Shown one piece after another: positions 1-6,640 of a DNA stretch of 9,677 nucleotides. Each line of letters opens with the position of its first letter. Within the stretch, counting starts at the first letter, position 1. Below the pieces are notes generated by a model. That model was not told the origin of the DNA, ran no database searches, and saw only the letters and a list, made by a program, of their open reading frames with translations. The DNA comes from Candidatus Multiplicimicrobium inquinatum (lineage in GTDB: Bacteria > Omnitrophota > Omnitrophia > Omnitrophales > Aquincolibacteriaceae), in the NCBI GenBank assembly GCA_002344825.1, contig DDUN01000014.1, forward strand, positions 38,756 through 48,432, written 5' to 3'. The translations under genes and the position numbers were made by a program.

Positions 1-267
1 CTTTTAAAAACAAATACGATTTCGTTCGGTCAGGAATTAAACGCGGATACGCTTCAAAGATCTTTTATGCTGGCCCGAAATTGCGACTTGATGATTGCGG
101 TGGGATCGAGTCTGGTCGTTGAACCGGCGGCTTCTATTCCTCGCCGGGCGAAAGAATCCGGAGCGAGTTTAGTTATTATTAACCGTGAAACAACCCCGCT
201 TTATACCGTTGCTGATTTAAGCATCGGCGCTTCGGCAGGCGACATTCTCAGACAGGCCTGCTTTTAA
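1..267 (+). CDS. Sir2-family NAD-dependent protein deacylase (3' part only)
   Basis: The reading frame is open from base 1 and ends at TAA 265-267, giving the last 88 residues of a protein whose start lies outside the window; the family is usually about 230-270 residues. The visible part matches the C-terminal half of the Sir2 NAD-binding Rossmann fold: an ISFGQ segment (family FGE), then CDLMIAVGSSLVVEPAA (family GTSLxVxPAA), then LVIIN, which contacts the adenosine of NAD, and a final ADLSIGASAGDIL. Sir2 enzymes remove acyl groups from lysine using NAD in the cytoplasm. The catalytic His and any zinc cysteines would lie upstream and cannot be checked. Ser replaces the usual Thr of GTS, a mild change. 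The gene converges on the desaturase gene and overlaps its 3' end by 51 bp. Confidence 0.88.
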   Translation, partial: LLKTNTISFGQELNADTLQRSFMLARNCDLMIAVGSSLVVEPAASIPRRAKESGASLVIINRETTPLYTVADLSIGASAGDILRQACF

Positions 268-1164
268 ATCTATTCCGGCTATTCTAGCCGTATTCGCCTG
301 GCGTAAAACTTCAGCCGGCGGTTTCTGCAAATCCCAGACAATTCCGAACCATGCCAAAGCCTGAAGCACATAATGAGTGACATCCACCTGCCACCAAAAA
401 AAACCCTGTCTCTCAGAACCGGGATAGCGATGATGATTATTATGCCACCCCTCACCCATGGTCAACAACGCAACCCACCAATTATTGCGGCTGTCTTCAT
501 TGGTCTCGTAGGCGCGATTTCCCCAGATATGCGCCGCAGAATTAACTAAAAATGTCACATGATGCAAAACAATGGTTCCTACAAAAAAACTCCAGACAAA
601 AACTTGTCCCGCGGTCGTCTCCCATTGAGGCAATCCGAATTGAACCGCAAACCCAGTCAGAACACACAAAAGAACGTAAAGCAATACCGGCCATTTTTGA
701 TGGCGATTTAAAAATTTGAGTTCCGGATACTTTGCTAAATCAGGCACCAAGTCGTCAGGCACTAAGTTAGCGTTTTTCTTGCACATGACCCACCCCATAT
801 GCGCCCAAAAAAACCCATACACGCGCGGAGAATGCGCGTCCCGCGAAGTATCCGTATAGCGGTGATGCCCGCGATGATGCGCCGCCCACCACATCGGATC
901 CTTCTGAATCGACATCGCGCCCAGTAAAGCGAGAATAAACTGAAAAAACCGTGATGTTTTGTAAGTGCGGTGCGAAAAATAACGGTGATAGCCCGCGGTT
1001 AAACCGAACATGCGCGGCAAAAGCAACAAGAAAGCGATCGCGACGGCAGCAGGAGTCATTCCCACCCAAAAGACAAGCAAACAGCCTAAATGCAGAAAAA
1101 GAAACGGCAGATTCCCCCTCAATTCAACCTGTGCGTCATCCGGGATGCGGAAAAAACGTTTCAT
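217..1164 (-). CDS. Membrane fatty acid desaturase, delta-9 acyl-CoA/acyl-lipid type
   Basis: 315-residue integral-membrane di-iron desaturase. All family histidine boxes are present: HRYFSH (60-65), HRGHH (97-101) and HNNHH (241-245), plus NSAAH (208-212), which supplies a further ligand. Hydrophobic segments at about 19-55, 72-86, 157-177 and 185-205 fit the usual four-helix layout with the histidines facing the cytoplasm. The family inserts a cis double bond, typically at carbon 9, into acyl-CoA or lipid-bound chains using O2 and an electron donor; no ferredoxin or cytochrome b5 partner is visible here. I chose ATG at 1164 (MKRFFRIP) because an AAAGG lies 9 nt upstream and it begins 5 bp after the preceding stop. 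The longer form from 1233 would run 21 codons into the methyltransferase gene. As last gene of the lipid cassette it may make the unsaturated substrate for the methyltransferase. Confidence 0.9.
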   Translation of the reverse strand: MKRFFRIPDDAQVELRGNLPFLFLHLGCLLVFWVGMTPAAVAIAFLLLLPRMFGLTAGYHRYFSHRTYKTSRFFQFILALLGAMSIQKDPMWWAAHHRGHHRYTDTSRDAHSPRVYGFFWAHMGWVMCKKNANLVPDDLVPDLAKYPELKFLNRHQKWPVLLYVLLCVLTGFAVQFGLPQWETTAGQVFVWSFFVGTIVLHHVTFLVNSAAHIWGNRAYETNEDSRNNWWVALLTMGEGWHNNHHRYPGSERQGFFWWQVDVTHYVLQALAWFGIVWDLQKPPAEVLRQANTARIAGIDLKAGLSENVACRSADA

Positions 1165-1169
1165 GAACT

Positions 1170-2348
1170 TCAGCCTTTTGTGAGTACAACCTGAACAACA
1201 TCGATGAACTTCGAAATAAAACCCGCCTCGCAATAACTAAAATAGTACCGCCACTTACGGATAAAGGCCGGTGTACATCCCAAAGCATGAAGCTCTTCGG
1301 TCTTTTGATTCAATGCTTCATGCCATAAAGCAAGCGTACGAGCGTAATGCGCGCCGATACGATCCACAGAAACGAGCCTTAATTTTGAAGCATTAAATTT
1401 ATGCTGCAAAACTTCCAAAGACGGCAAATGCCCCCCCGGAAAAATATGCTTCTGCAGCCAATCACAGCTGCGGCGGTATTGATCATAGCGTTCGTGAGGA
1501 ATGACGATACCCTGTAAAGCCATCTTGCCGCCCAAACGCAAAGAACGCGAACAAACCTGAAAAAATTCGTCCAAAAATTCATGTCCGACAGCCTCAATCA
1601 TTTCAACGGAAATCACTTTATCATAAACGCCTTCCACATGACGGTAGTCCAAAAGCTTAATCTCAATTCGATCACTCAATCCTGCTTCAGCAATTTTTTC
1701 TTCCGCCCATTTTTTTTGTTCAACGGATAAAGTTAAGCCTGTCCAGCGGCAGCCTGTCTCCCTTACCGTTTGAATCGCGAAAGCGCCCCAGCCGCAGCCG
1801 ATTTCCAAAACATGATCCTCGGCCGTAATATCTATGCTTTGCGCTAATCTTCTTACTTTATTCCTCTGCGCCTCTTCCAACCCGTCTTCGGGATTTTCAA
1901 ATACCGCGCTGGAATAAGTCATGCTCGGATCAAGGAAAAGACTGAAAAAATCATTGCTCAAATCATAGTGGTCTTGAATATTTTTCGGACTGTTTTGAAC
2001 CGTGTTCTTACGGCTGCGGTGCATGAGCGCTTCAATCCAGGGGCGTATTCCGCGGAAATAACGCAAACGCCGGTCAAAATATTTTTTATTCTTGATTAAG
2101 AAGCAAAGAAATTCAGCCAGCTTCGGTGTTTCCCAATAACCTTCGGTGTAAGATTCTCCTAAACCGATTCCCGCGTCACAGATAACACGCTTAAAAAAGC
2201 CCCAATCTGAAACAGAAACAACCAAGGGCTTGGCTGTTACGTCGCCGTAAATGCGTCCCTTTCCATTGGGCAGACGCAACTCCAACAAGCCCTCGCGAGA
2301 GGAAAAGAGAACATAATCAAATATTTTGTAATAAAGCTGATCAAACAT
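1170..2348 (-). CDS. cfa: Cyclopropane-fatty-acid-synthase-like SAM methyltransferase
   Basis: 392 residues, the usual length. It aligns with E. coli Cfa throughout: an N-terminal domain with LGESYTEGYW (63-72), the substrate segment QDHYDLSNDFF (125-135), SAM motif I VLEIGCGWGAFA (180-191), then EMIEAVGHE, HIFPGGHLPS and C-terminal FIDVVQVVLTKG. Family members methylate the double bond of phospholipid acyl chains at the membrane surface. Matching residues to E. coli Cfa by eye, the bicarbonate ligands Glu239, Ile268 and Tyr317 are kept (Glu252, Ile281, Tyr335), but Cys139 is Ser147 and His266 is Gln279. I recall this pattern from homologues linked to DUF1365 and flavin oxidoreductases. The product could be a cyclopropane or a methyl-branched chain. 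It starts with ATG 6 bp after the DUF1365 stop and has a weak, distant AGGA. The gene family is certain; the exact chemistry is not. Confidence 0.9.
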   Translation of the reverse strand: MFDQLYYKIFDYVLFSSREGLLELRLPNGKGRIYGDVTAKPLVVSVSDWGFFKRVICDAGIGLGESYTEGYWETPKLAEFLCFLIKNKKYFDRRLRYFRGIRPWIEALMHRSRKNTVQNSPKNIQDHYDLSNDFFSLFLDPSMTYSSAVFENPEDGLEEAQRNKVRRLAQSIDITAEDHVLEIGCGWGAFAIQTVRETGCRWTGLTLSVEQKKWAEEKIAEAGLSDRIEIKLLDYRHVEGVYDKVISVEMIEAVGHEFLDEFFQVCSRSLRLGGKMALQGIVIPHERYDQYRRSCDWLQKHIFPGGHLPSLEVLQHKFNASKLRLVSVDRIGAHYARTLALWHEALNQKTEELHALGCTPAFIRKWRYYFSYCEAGFISKFIDVVQVVLTKG

Positions 2349-2354
2349 TTTCTA

Positions 2355-3131
2355 TTAATTCTTCCTGCGCAAAGTCATTTTGTCATCGGGTTCAGGCTTA
2401 GAGTAAATCGGCAATTTCTTAAAAAAATGCAAAATAACTGCCTGAAAATGAATCCGTACTAAAGTAAGCCAGCCCGCAAAGGGATACCGGCACAAAACTG
2501 AAAAAAGCTTACTCGTTTCAAACGGTTTCTTCAATCCCTTCCAGCTGGAAGCCAACGCCAGATTCGCCCCCTCATAATAATCTAAAACAATGCTCACGGC
2601 ATCATGATTACTCAAATCAAATTCAAAGCGGTATTCTCCTTTACGTTCAAAGAACGGCGACACATGAAAAACCTTGGGCGTGCGCGCCTCATAACAGTCA
2701 GGGCGGATGATTTTAAAACCACTAAGAACATAAGCATGTCCTTCACCGAAGGTGTTATTCACGTCCGCAATAACCGCCGATAGCCTCCCTGAGGAGTTAC
2801 GGCAAAGGAAAAAACTAACGGGATTAAAAATCCAGCCCCAATAACGTAACTGGGTCACAAGTTGAATTGAAGCGGGTTTTTCAAAAACCCCTTTCCCGAC
2901 TAAAAGCGATTCAACCTTTTGACGCAAGCTTTCCGGGCCTGGTCGCAAAAAATCTTTTTCACGCAACGACAAAACATTCCAACGGCTAACCCCAAAGAAG
3001 AAAACTCTTTTTTGAAGATCGTTGAGCCCGTCAACATCAAGGTCAAAAAAATAAACAGAATACTCAAAAGCATGTCTGGTTTGAGCCAGGCGCGCATGCC
3101 AGACCTTACCTTCGACGACGTACGAGCTCAA
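2355..3131 (-). CDS. DUF1365 family protein of the lipid-modification cassette
   Basis: 258 residues, normal for DUF1365. The hallmarks are an N-terminal VEGKVWHARLAQTRHAFEY (6-24), leading into a YFFDLDVD strand; YWGWIFNPVSFF (97-108); ADVNNTFGEGHAY (122-134); and KVFHVSPFFERKGEYRF (153-169). Its biochemical role is not established. Its constant company with flavin amine-oxidase-like and Cfa-like genes, seen here too, points to modification of unsaturated membrane lipids. The start is TTG at 3129-3131, inside the TTGA that also holds the stop of the upstream gene, so the two overlap by 4 bp and are probably translationally coupled. A GGGGG run sits about 6 nt upstream of this TTG, and the N-terminus it gives lines up with the family start. 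No signal peptide is apparent. Confidence 0.87.
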   Translation of the reverse strand: MSSYVVEGKVWHARLAQTRHAFEYSVYFFDLDVDGLNDLQKRVFFFGVSRWNVLSLREKDFLRPGPESLRQKVESLLVGKGVFEKPASIQLVTQLRYWGWIFNPVSFFLCRNSSGRLSAVIADVNNTFGEGHAYVLSGFKIIRPDCYEARTPKVFHVSPFFERKGEYRFEFDLSNHDAVSIVLDYYEGANLALASSWKGLKKPFETSKLFSVLCRYPFAGWLTLVRIHFQAVILHFFKKLPIYSKPEPDDKMTLRRKN

Positions 3132-4390
3132 AGCTTCGCCCCCAGCAGATCCGCGGCTTGAACCGCGGAGCGCACGGCATCTTCATGAAATCCATTGCCA
3201 AAATAGCTGCCGCAGAAATAGGTGTTTCTTTTCCCGTTCAGCGAAGGCAATTTTTTTTGAGACGCAAGCGCTGCAAAATCATAATGCGGATGGGTATAAT
3301 TAATTTTCCGAATAATTTTTCTGGGATCAATTTGATCCGCCGCGTTAAGCGTTACAAAATAATCCCGTTTTGTTTTTAATTTCTGCAGCCGATTCATCCA
3401 ATAAGTCAGTGCAACAGGCTGTGCCGGTTGAGACACCGTCTCAGAGGCAAAAATGTGACAGTTCCAGCTGGCCCAGGCGGAACGCCTGTTTGGCATCAGC
3501 ATTTCATCCCAGTGAAGGATGGCTTCATTTTGCGTGTATTTCCAATCCGCAAGCGCTTTTCTTTCTTCCTCCGACGGATCTTCCAGCATCGCAAAAGTTT
3601 CATCGGCATGCGCAGCGAGCACCACGGCATCAAAATCTTCCAAGCCCTTATCCGTTCTGACGGTAACTTTATTTTCACTACGCCGGATATGAATCACGCC
3701 TGCGCTTAACCGCATTTCACCGCGAAAGGCGCTTTGAATTTTCTTGATATAGCTTTGACTTCCGCCCGTGACAAAACGCCACTGCGGCCGGTTTTTTAAA
3801 TCCCATAGACCGTGATTTTCAAAAAAACGCAAAAACATAGCGGCCGGAAAGCGCTGCATTTCGGATGCGGGCATAGACCAAATCGCGGCTCCCATAGGCA
3901 GTAAGTACCAGTCCGAAAATTCCCGACCCGGCTTTTGAAGTTGAATCCACTCTCTTAAAGTAATCGCTTCGGGATAGGCGGAAAGTATGGCAGCTTTGGC
4001 TTTTTTGTTAATGCGCAAAATATCTGCGATCATCCTTAAGAAAGCCGGATTCAGCAAGTTGCGCTTCTGCGCGAAAAGCCCTTTCGGGAAATCGCTGCAA
4101 TATTCAAGACCGCTGTGGCGGTCGGTAAGGCCAAAAGCCATATCGGAAGACTCTGTCGCAACGCCCAAGCGCTCAAACAAACGGCAAAGCAAAGGATAGT
4201 TTTTTTGATTAAAAACGATGAAGCCTGTGTCTACGGGGGTACCGGCATCCGGTCCTTCGGGAATAAAAACAGTATGAGTATGACCGCCGAAACGGTCCGC
4301 TTTTTCAAAAAGGGTAACCTGATGAACCGGATCCAGAAGATGTGCAGCAGTTAACCCGGCGGCACCGCTGCCGACCACCGCGATTTTCAA
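3128..4390 (-). CDS. FAD/NAD(P)-binding amine-oxidase-like oxidoreductase of the lipid cassette
   Basis: 420 residues. It opens directly with a dinucleotide-binding Rossmann motif, GSGAAG (7-12), an acidic end of strand 2 (FEK 28-30), then FGGHTHTV (34-41), and closes with the FAD-contacting segment FCGSYFGNGFHEDAVRSAV (about 392-410), the layout of flavin amine oxidases. Homologues next to DUF1365 and Cfa are annotated as cyclopropane/cyclopropene fatty acid proteins. A related flavoenzyme is fused to Cfa in plant cyclopropane synthases, and one in Rhodobacter sphaeroides (UfaD, from memory) desaturates a methylated acyl chain on the way to furan fatty acids. I infer oxidation of a lipid-bound acyl chain. 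The start is TTG at 4388-4390: the frame is closed three codons upstream by the serC TAA, and the protein begins MKIAVVGSG as expected. It is the first cassette gene, 6 bp after serC. Confidence 0.87.
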   Translation of the reverse strand: MKIAVVGSGAAGLTAAHLLDPVHQVTLFEKADRFGGHTHTVFIPEGPDAGTPVDTGFIVFNQKNYPLLCRLFERLGVATESSDMAFGLTDRHSGLEYCSDFPKGLFAQKRNLLNPAFLRMIADILRINKKAKAAILSAYPEAITLREWIQLQKPGREFSDWYLLPMGAAIWSMPASEMQRFPAAMFLRFFENHGLWDLKNRPQWRFVTGGSQSYIKKIQSAFRGEMRLSAGVIHIRRSENKVTVRTDKGLEDFDAVVLAAHADETFAMLEDPSEEERKALADWKYTQNEAILHWDEMLMPNRRSAWASWNCHIFASETVSQPAQPVALTYWMNRLQKLKTKRDYFVTLNAADQIDPRKIIRKINYTHPHYDFAALASQKKLPSLNGKRNTYFCGSYFGNGFHEDAVRSAVQAADLLGAKL

Positions 4391-4396
4391 TTCTGA

Positions 4397-5515
4397 TTAT
4401 CCGTTTTTCTTCAAAAAATCACGCATGAAAGACGCCAGTGCTTGCACACCTTCGAGCGGCTGAGCATTGTAAATAGAAGCGCGCAATCCACCTACGGAAC
4501 GATGGCCTTTCAGCCCTTTCAAACCGGCTGCTTCGGCTTCCTTGACAAACTGGCTTTCCAATGCTTCATCGCCCGCTTTAATGCGGAAAACAATATTCAT
4601 AGTCGAACGACTGGACGCTTCGACGGGCGAGGTATAAAAACCACCACTTTGATCCAACAAATCATAAAGTGTTTTGGCCTTTTCAGCATTCTTCTGTTCA
4701 ATAACAGAAACACCGCCCTGCTGTTCAATCCAATCCAGCACCAAAGCGGAAACATAAATCGGGAACGTCGGCGCGGTATTTAAAAGTGACTTTGCTTCAA
4801 TGTGTTCACGAAATTGCAGCATGACAGGAAGATTTGTGGGCGCGCGCTCCGCCAAATCTTTGCGAATAATCACAACCGAAACACCCGCGATTCCCAGGTT
4901 TTTCTGCGCGCTCGCGAAAATCACCCCGAATTTTTTGACATCCATCGGACGGGAAAAAATCTCGGAAGTCGTATCCACGATCACGGGCACATTTCCGGCA
5001 TCCGGAACAGTCTTCCACTGGGTTCCAAAAATGGTGTTATTGGCGCAAATATGCAAATAGGAAGCATTCGGGTTCAATTCGATTTCATTCAACGCCGGAA
5101 CACGTGAAAACTTGGTTGCTTCAGTTGAAGCTGCCAAACGGTATTCCGCAACGCGCTTCAAATCAGCAATCGCCTGCTTCGTCCATTCTCCGGTATGAAT
5201 CACATCCACCGGATGGCCTTTCATATAAAAATTCATCGGAATCATTCCAAAAAGGAGGCGCGCGCCGCCCTGCAAAAACAAAATTTCGTAATTGGAAGGC
5301 ACATTCAAAAGCCCGCGGACTTTATTCGTAGCGTGATTAATAACCGCTTCAAACTCTTTGGTGCGGTGGCCGATCTCCATGATCGACATCCCCGTCCCCT
5401 TATAGTCAAAAAGCTCTTCCTTAATTTTTTCAAGCACCGGAAAAGGCAGCACAGCGGGACCGGCATTAAAGTTGTAACATCCGCGCGGGTTGGCTTCTAA
5501 AGCATGTGCTGTCAT
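4397..5515 (-). CDS. serC: Phosphoserine aminotransferase
   Basis: 372 residues, close to E. coli SerC (about 362). It is a class V PLP aminotransferase that converts 3-phosphohydroxypyruvate and glutamate to O-phosphoserine and 2-oxoglutarate in serine synthesis, and acts in PLP synthesis in many bacteria. Seen here: YNFNAGPAVLP near the N-terminus, IMEIGHRTKEF, the phosphate-side LFLQGGARLLF, and FASAQKNLGIAG, whose Lys205 forms the PLP Schiff base. The end shows LKGHRSVGGLRASIYNA, typical of SerC. An in-frame ATG at 5530 exists, but it belongs to the Shine-Dalgarno stretch: GGAG lies 9 nt before the ATG at 5515, so I use 5515. The gene is followed after 6 bp by the lipid cassette in the same frame. 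Cotranscription with it is likely, although the functions look unrelated. Confidence 0.95.
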   Translation of the reverse strand: MTAHALEANPRGCYNFNAGPAVLPFPVLEKIKEELFDYKGTGMSIMEIGHRTKEFEAVINHATNKVRGLLNVPSNYEILFLQGGARLLFGMIPMNFYMKGHPVDVIHTGEWTKQAIADLKRVAEYRLAASTEATKFSRVPALNEIELNPNASYLHICANNTIFGTQWKTVPDAGNVPVIVDTTSEIFSRPMDVKKFGVIFASAQKNLGIAGVSVVIIRKDLAERAPTNLPVMLQFREHIEAKSLLNTAPTFPIYVSALVLDWIEQQGGVSVIEQKNAEKAKTLYDLLDQSGGFYTSPVEASSRSTMNIVFRIKAGDEALESQFVKEAEAAGLKGLKGHRSVGGLRASIYNAQPLEGVQALASFMRDFLKKNG

Positions 5516-5524
5516 TTTTTGTTT

Positions 5525-5528
5525 CTCC
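5525..5528 (-). promoter_or_regulatory. Shine-Dalgarno site deciding the serC start
   Basis: GGAG on the minus strand, 9 nt before ATG 5515. It overlaps an upstream in-frame ATG at 5530 that has only A/T-rich sequence before it and no ribosome-binding site. This makes 5515 the better start. Confidence 0.7.
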
Positions 5529-5539
5529 ATATTAATTTA

Positions 5540-5851
5540 TTAATTTCGATTTAAATTTTCAATTTCCAGTTTTTCCAGATACTCATACGCGTAAATACCC
5601 GACTCACAGCCCTTCGACCAGCGGAATCTTACGCCGTAATTTCCCACCGTCACCACTTCCAAAAGCTTCGCGTCGGCAGAGAGATCAGATTCACGAATAA
5701 GCCGCTCACCGGTCATTTCATCCACGCACTTCGCGCAGCGGCAATTCAACTGCAGCAAAGTATTCGGCAGTAAACTGATCCGCCCGTCCGCCCAAACAAT
5801 CATCAGCTGATCACCATTCAACGGTTGTACTTGCAATACCTTTGAACTCAT
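5540..5851 (-). CDS. DUF971 family protein
   Basis: 103 residues, a normal length for stand-alone DUF971. The family signature is clear: VWADGRISLLPN (19-30), the cysteine cluster NCRCAKCVDEMTGER (36-50, with Cys37, Cys39 and Cys42), GNYGVRFRWSKGCESGIYAYEYL (70-92). The same domain forms the N-terminus of gamma-butyrobetaine hydroxylase and is attached to some ApbC/Mrp iron-sulfur carriers, so a metal or Fe-S related role is plausible but unproven. I chose ATG at 5851 because the protein then begins just before the conserved domain. An upstream ATG at 5926 would add 25 residues encoded entirely by the palindromic repeat. The start codon abuts that repeat and has only a weak GAG 7 nt upstream, so translation may be low or structure-dependent. 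serC follows after 24 bp. Confidence 0.85.
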   Translation of the reverse strand: MSSKVLQVQPLNGDQLMIVWADGRISLLPNTLLQLNCRCAKCVDEMTGERLIRESDLSADAKLLEVVTVGNYGVRFRWSKGCESGIYAYEYLEKLEIENLNRN

Positions 5852-5975
5852 AAAACTGCTCAAAAAGATCCAGCTGCAAGGCCCGAACGAGCGCCCGCGG
5901 AGGCGTATTTGATCAATACGCCGCACAAGGAAGCGATGGTCGCAACGCAGCAGATGGTCTTTTTCAGCATGTTTT
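5852..5975. repeat. Long palindromic intergenic repeat, copy A
   Basis: The core at 5858-5968 (111 bp) aligns along its whole length with copy B at 8537-8646, with one extra base. The outer arms pair (GCTCAAAAAGATC against GGTCTTTTTCAGC, one C-C mismatch and one T-G wobble), and pairing extends outward as AAAAC/GTTTT to 5852 and 5975. The centre is a perfect 8-bp hairpin with a 5-nt loop, GGCGTATT-TGATC-AATACGCC, at 5902-5922. Blocks shared exactly with copy B include TGCAAGG, CGAACGAG, GGAGGCGTA and ACGCCGCAC. It fills the whole gap between the dcd stop, whose first base it includes, and the DUF971 ATG. It resembles long palindromes I recall between genes of Deltaproteobacteria and others; mobility is not shown. 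Confidence 0.85.
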
Positions 5976-6505
5976 TACCTGGCATCTTGAAAAACGCGAG
6001 ATCCCGTCGTCTTCATTTGCCCCTGATACTTTCCCTGATAAGGTGCCGAAGGCGAACTATCCATCTTGCAAAAAACAAGCTGACACACGCGGCGGCCGGC
6101 AGAAATTTTAATCGGCAGCGAATTCGCGTTATAAAGCTCAAGCGTAATACGGCCCTTAAAACCGGGATCCACCCAGCCCGCATTTTGAATAAAAAGCCCC
6201 ATACGGCCGATAGAACTGCGGCCTTCCACAAAAGCAGTCAAATCATTCGGTAATTCAAAATATTCCTGTGTCGTCGCGAGAATAAAAGAATGCGGCGCGA
6301 GCGTGATCTCATTTGATTCGATTGAACGGTATTTAATTTCGGAGTCGAGCGTCATGATATCCATATGATGCTCATCCACGGCAAGAAAATGACTGCCGAT
6401 CGTACAATCCACCGACGCGGGTTGAACCGCGTTTTCACCCAGCGGATCAATAACCAGTTTTTTTTCTGCGATCAACTTAAGAATACTTTTATCAGAGAGA
6501 ATCAT
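5975..6505 (-). CDS. dcd: dCTP deaminase, possibly the dUMP-forming bifunctional type
   Basis: 176 residues, a trimeric dUTPase-fold enzyme. It converts dCTP to dUTP, or directly to dUMP in the bifunctional type, feeding thymidylate synthesis. Seen here: VQPASVDCTIGSHF (27-40), the nucleotide-binding VEGRSSIGRMGL (93-104), AGWVDPGFKG (109-118), catalytic Glu123 in ITLELYN, and a C-terminal SPSAPYQGKYQGQ lid. The AGWVDPGF segment, in place of the AHRIDPGW of the mono-functional E. coli enzyme, and the PY...KYQGQ tail look like the Methanocaldococcus/Mycobacterium bifunctional deaminase-dUTPases, so I lean to dUMP formation; this is inference. The ATG start at 6505 has AAGGA 7 nt upstream. pyrC lies upstream and shares the pyrimidine theme. 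Confidence 0.93.
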   Translation of the reverse strand: MILSDKSILKLIAEKKLVIDPLGENAVQPASVDCTIGSHFLAVDEHHMDIMTLDSEIKYRSIESNEITLAPHSFILATTQEYFELPNDLTAFVEGRSSIGRMGLFIQNAGWVDPGFKGRITLELYNANSLPIKISAGRRVCQLVFCKMDSSPSAPYQGKYQGQMKTTGSRVFQDAR

Positions 6506-6512
6506 ACTTTAT

Positions 6513-6517
6513 TCCTT
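6513..6517 (-). promoter_or_regulatory. Ribosome binding site of dcd
   Basis: AAGGA on the minus strand with a 7-nt spacer to ATG 6505. It is one of the best Shine-Dalgarno sites in the window and fixes the dcd start. Confidence 0.65.
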
Positions 6518-6535
6518 AATCCGGATTTCGCTTTA

Positions 6536-6629
6536 AGCCGGAGCGCTTGTGGTCGTAGACCATGCTCCGAACCTAGGGTCGCAAGCCGGAGATTTTCTCC
6601 GGACCTGCGGTCGTATGACCGTATGACCA
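6536..6629. repeat. Small tandem repeat with nested hairpins between pyrC and dcd
   Basis: AGCCGGAG occurs at 6536-6543 and 6584-6591. Each copy is followed, after a different insert, by a related 17-mer: CTCCGAACCTAGGGTCG (6565-6581) and CTCCGGACCTGCGGTCG (6597-6613), 14 of 17 identical. Hairpins include GGAGC...GCTCC with TGGTC-GTA-GACCA inside (6541-6569), the perfect CCGGAGA-TTT-TCTCCGG (6585-6601) and CGGTC-GTAT-GACCG (6608-6621). No T-run follows on the minus strand, so it is not a classical terminator. The gap of 135 bp holds no plausible gene. Function unknown; RNA processing, a pause site or repeat debris are all possible. Confidence 0.6.
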
Positions 6630-6640
6630 CCGCGCAACCG

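Noticed and set aside
1165..1233. Longer desaturase N-terminus starting at 1233
   Set aside because: It would overlap the end of the methyltransferase gene by 21 codons with no family similarity, whereas ATG 1164 has a fair ribosome-binding site.
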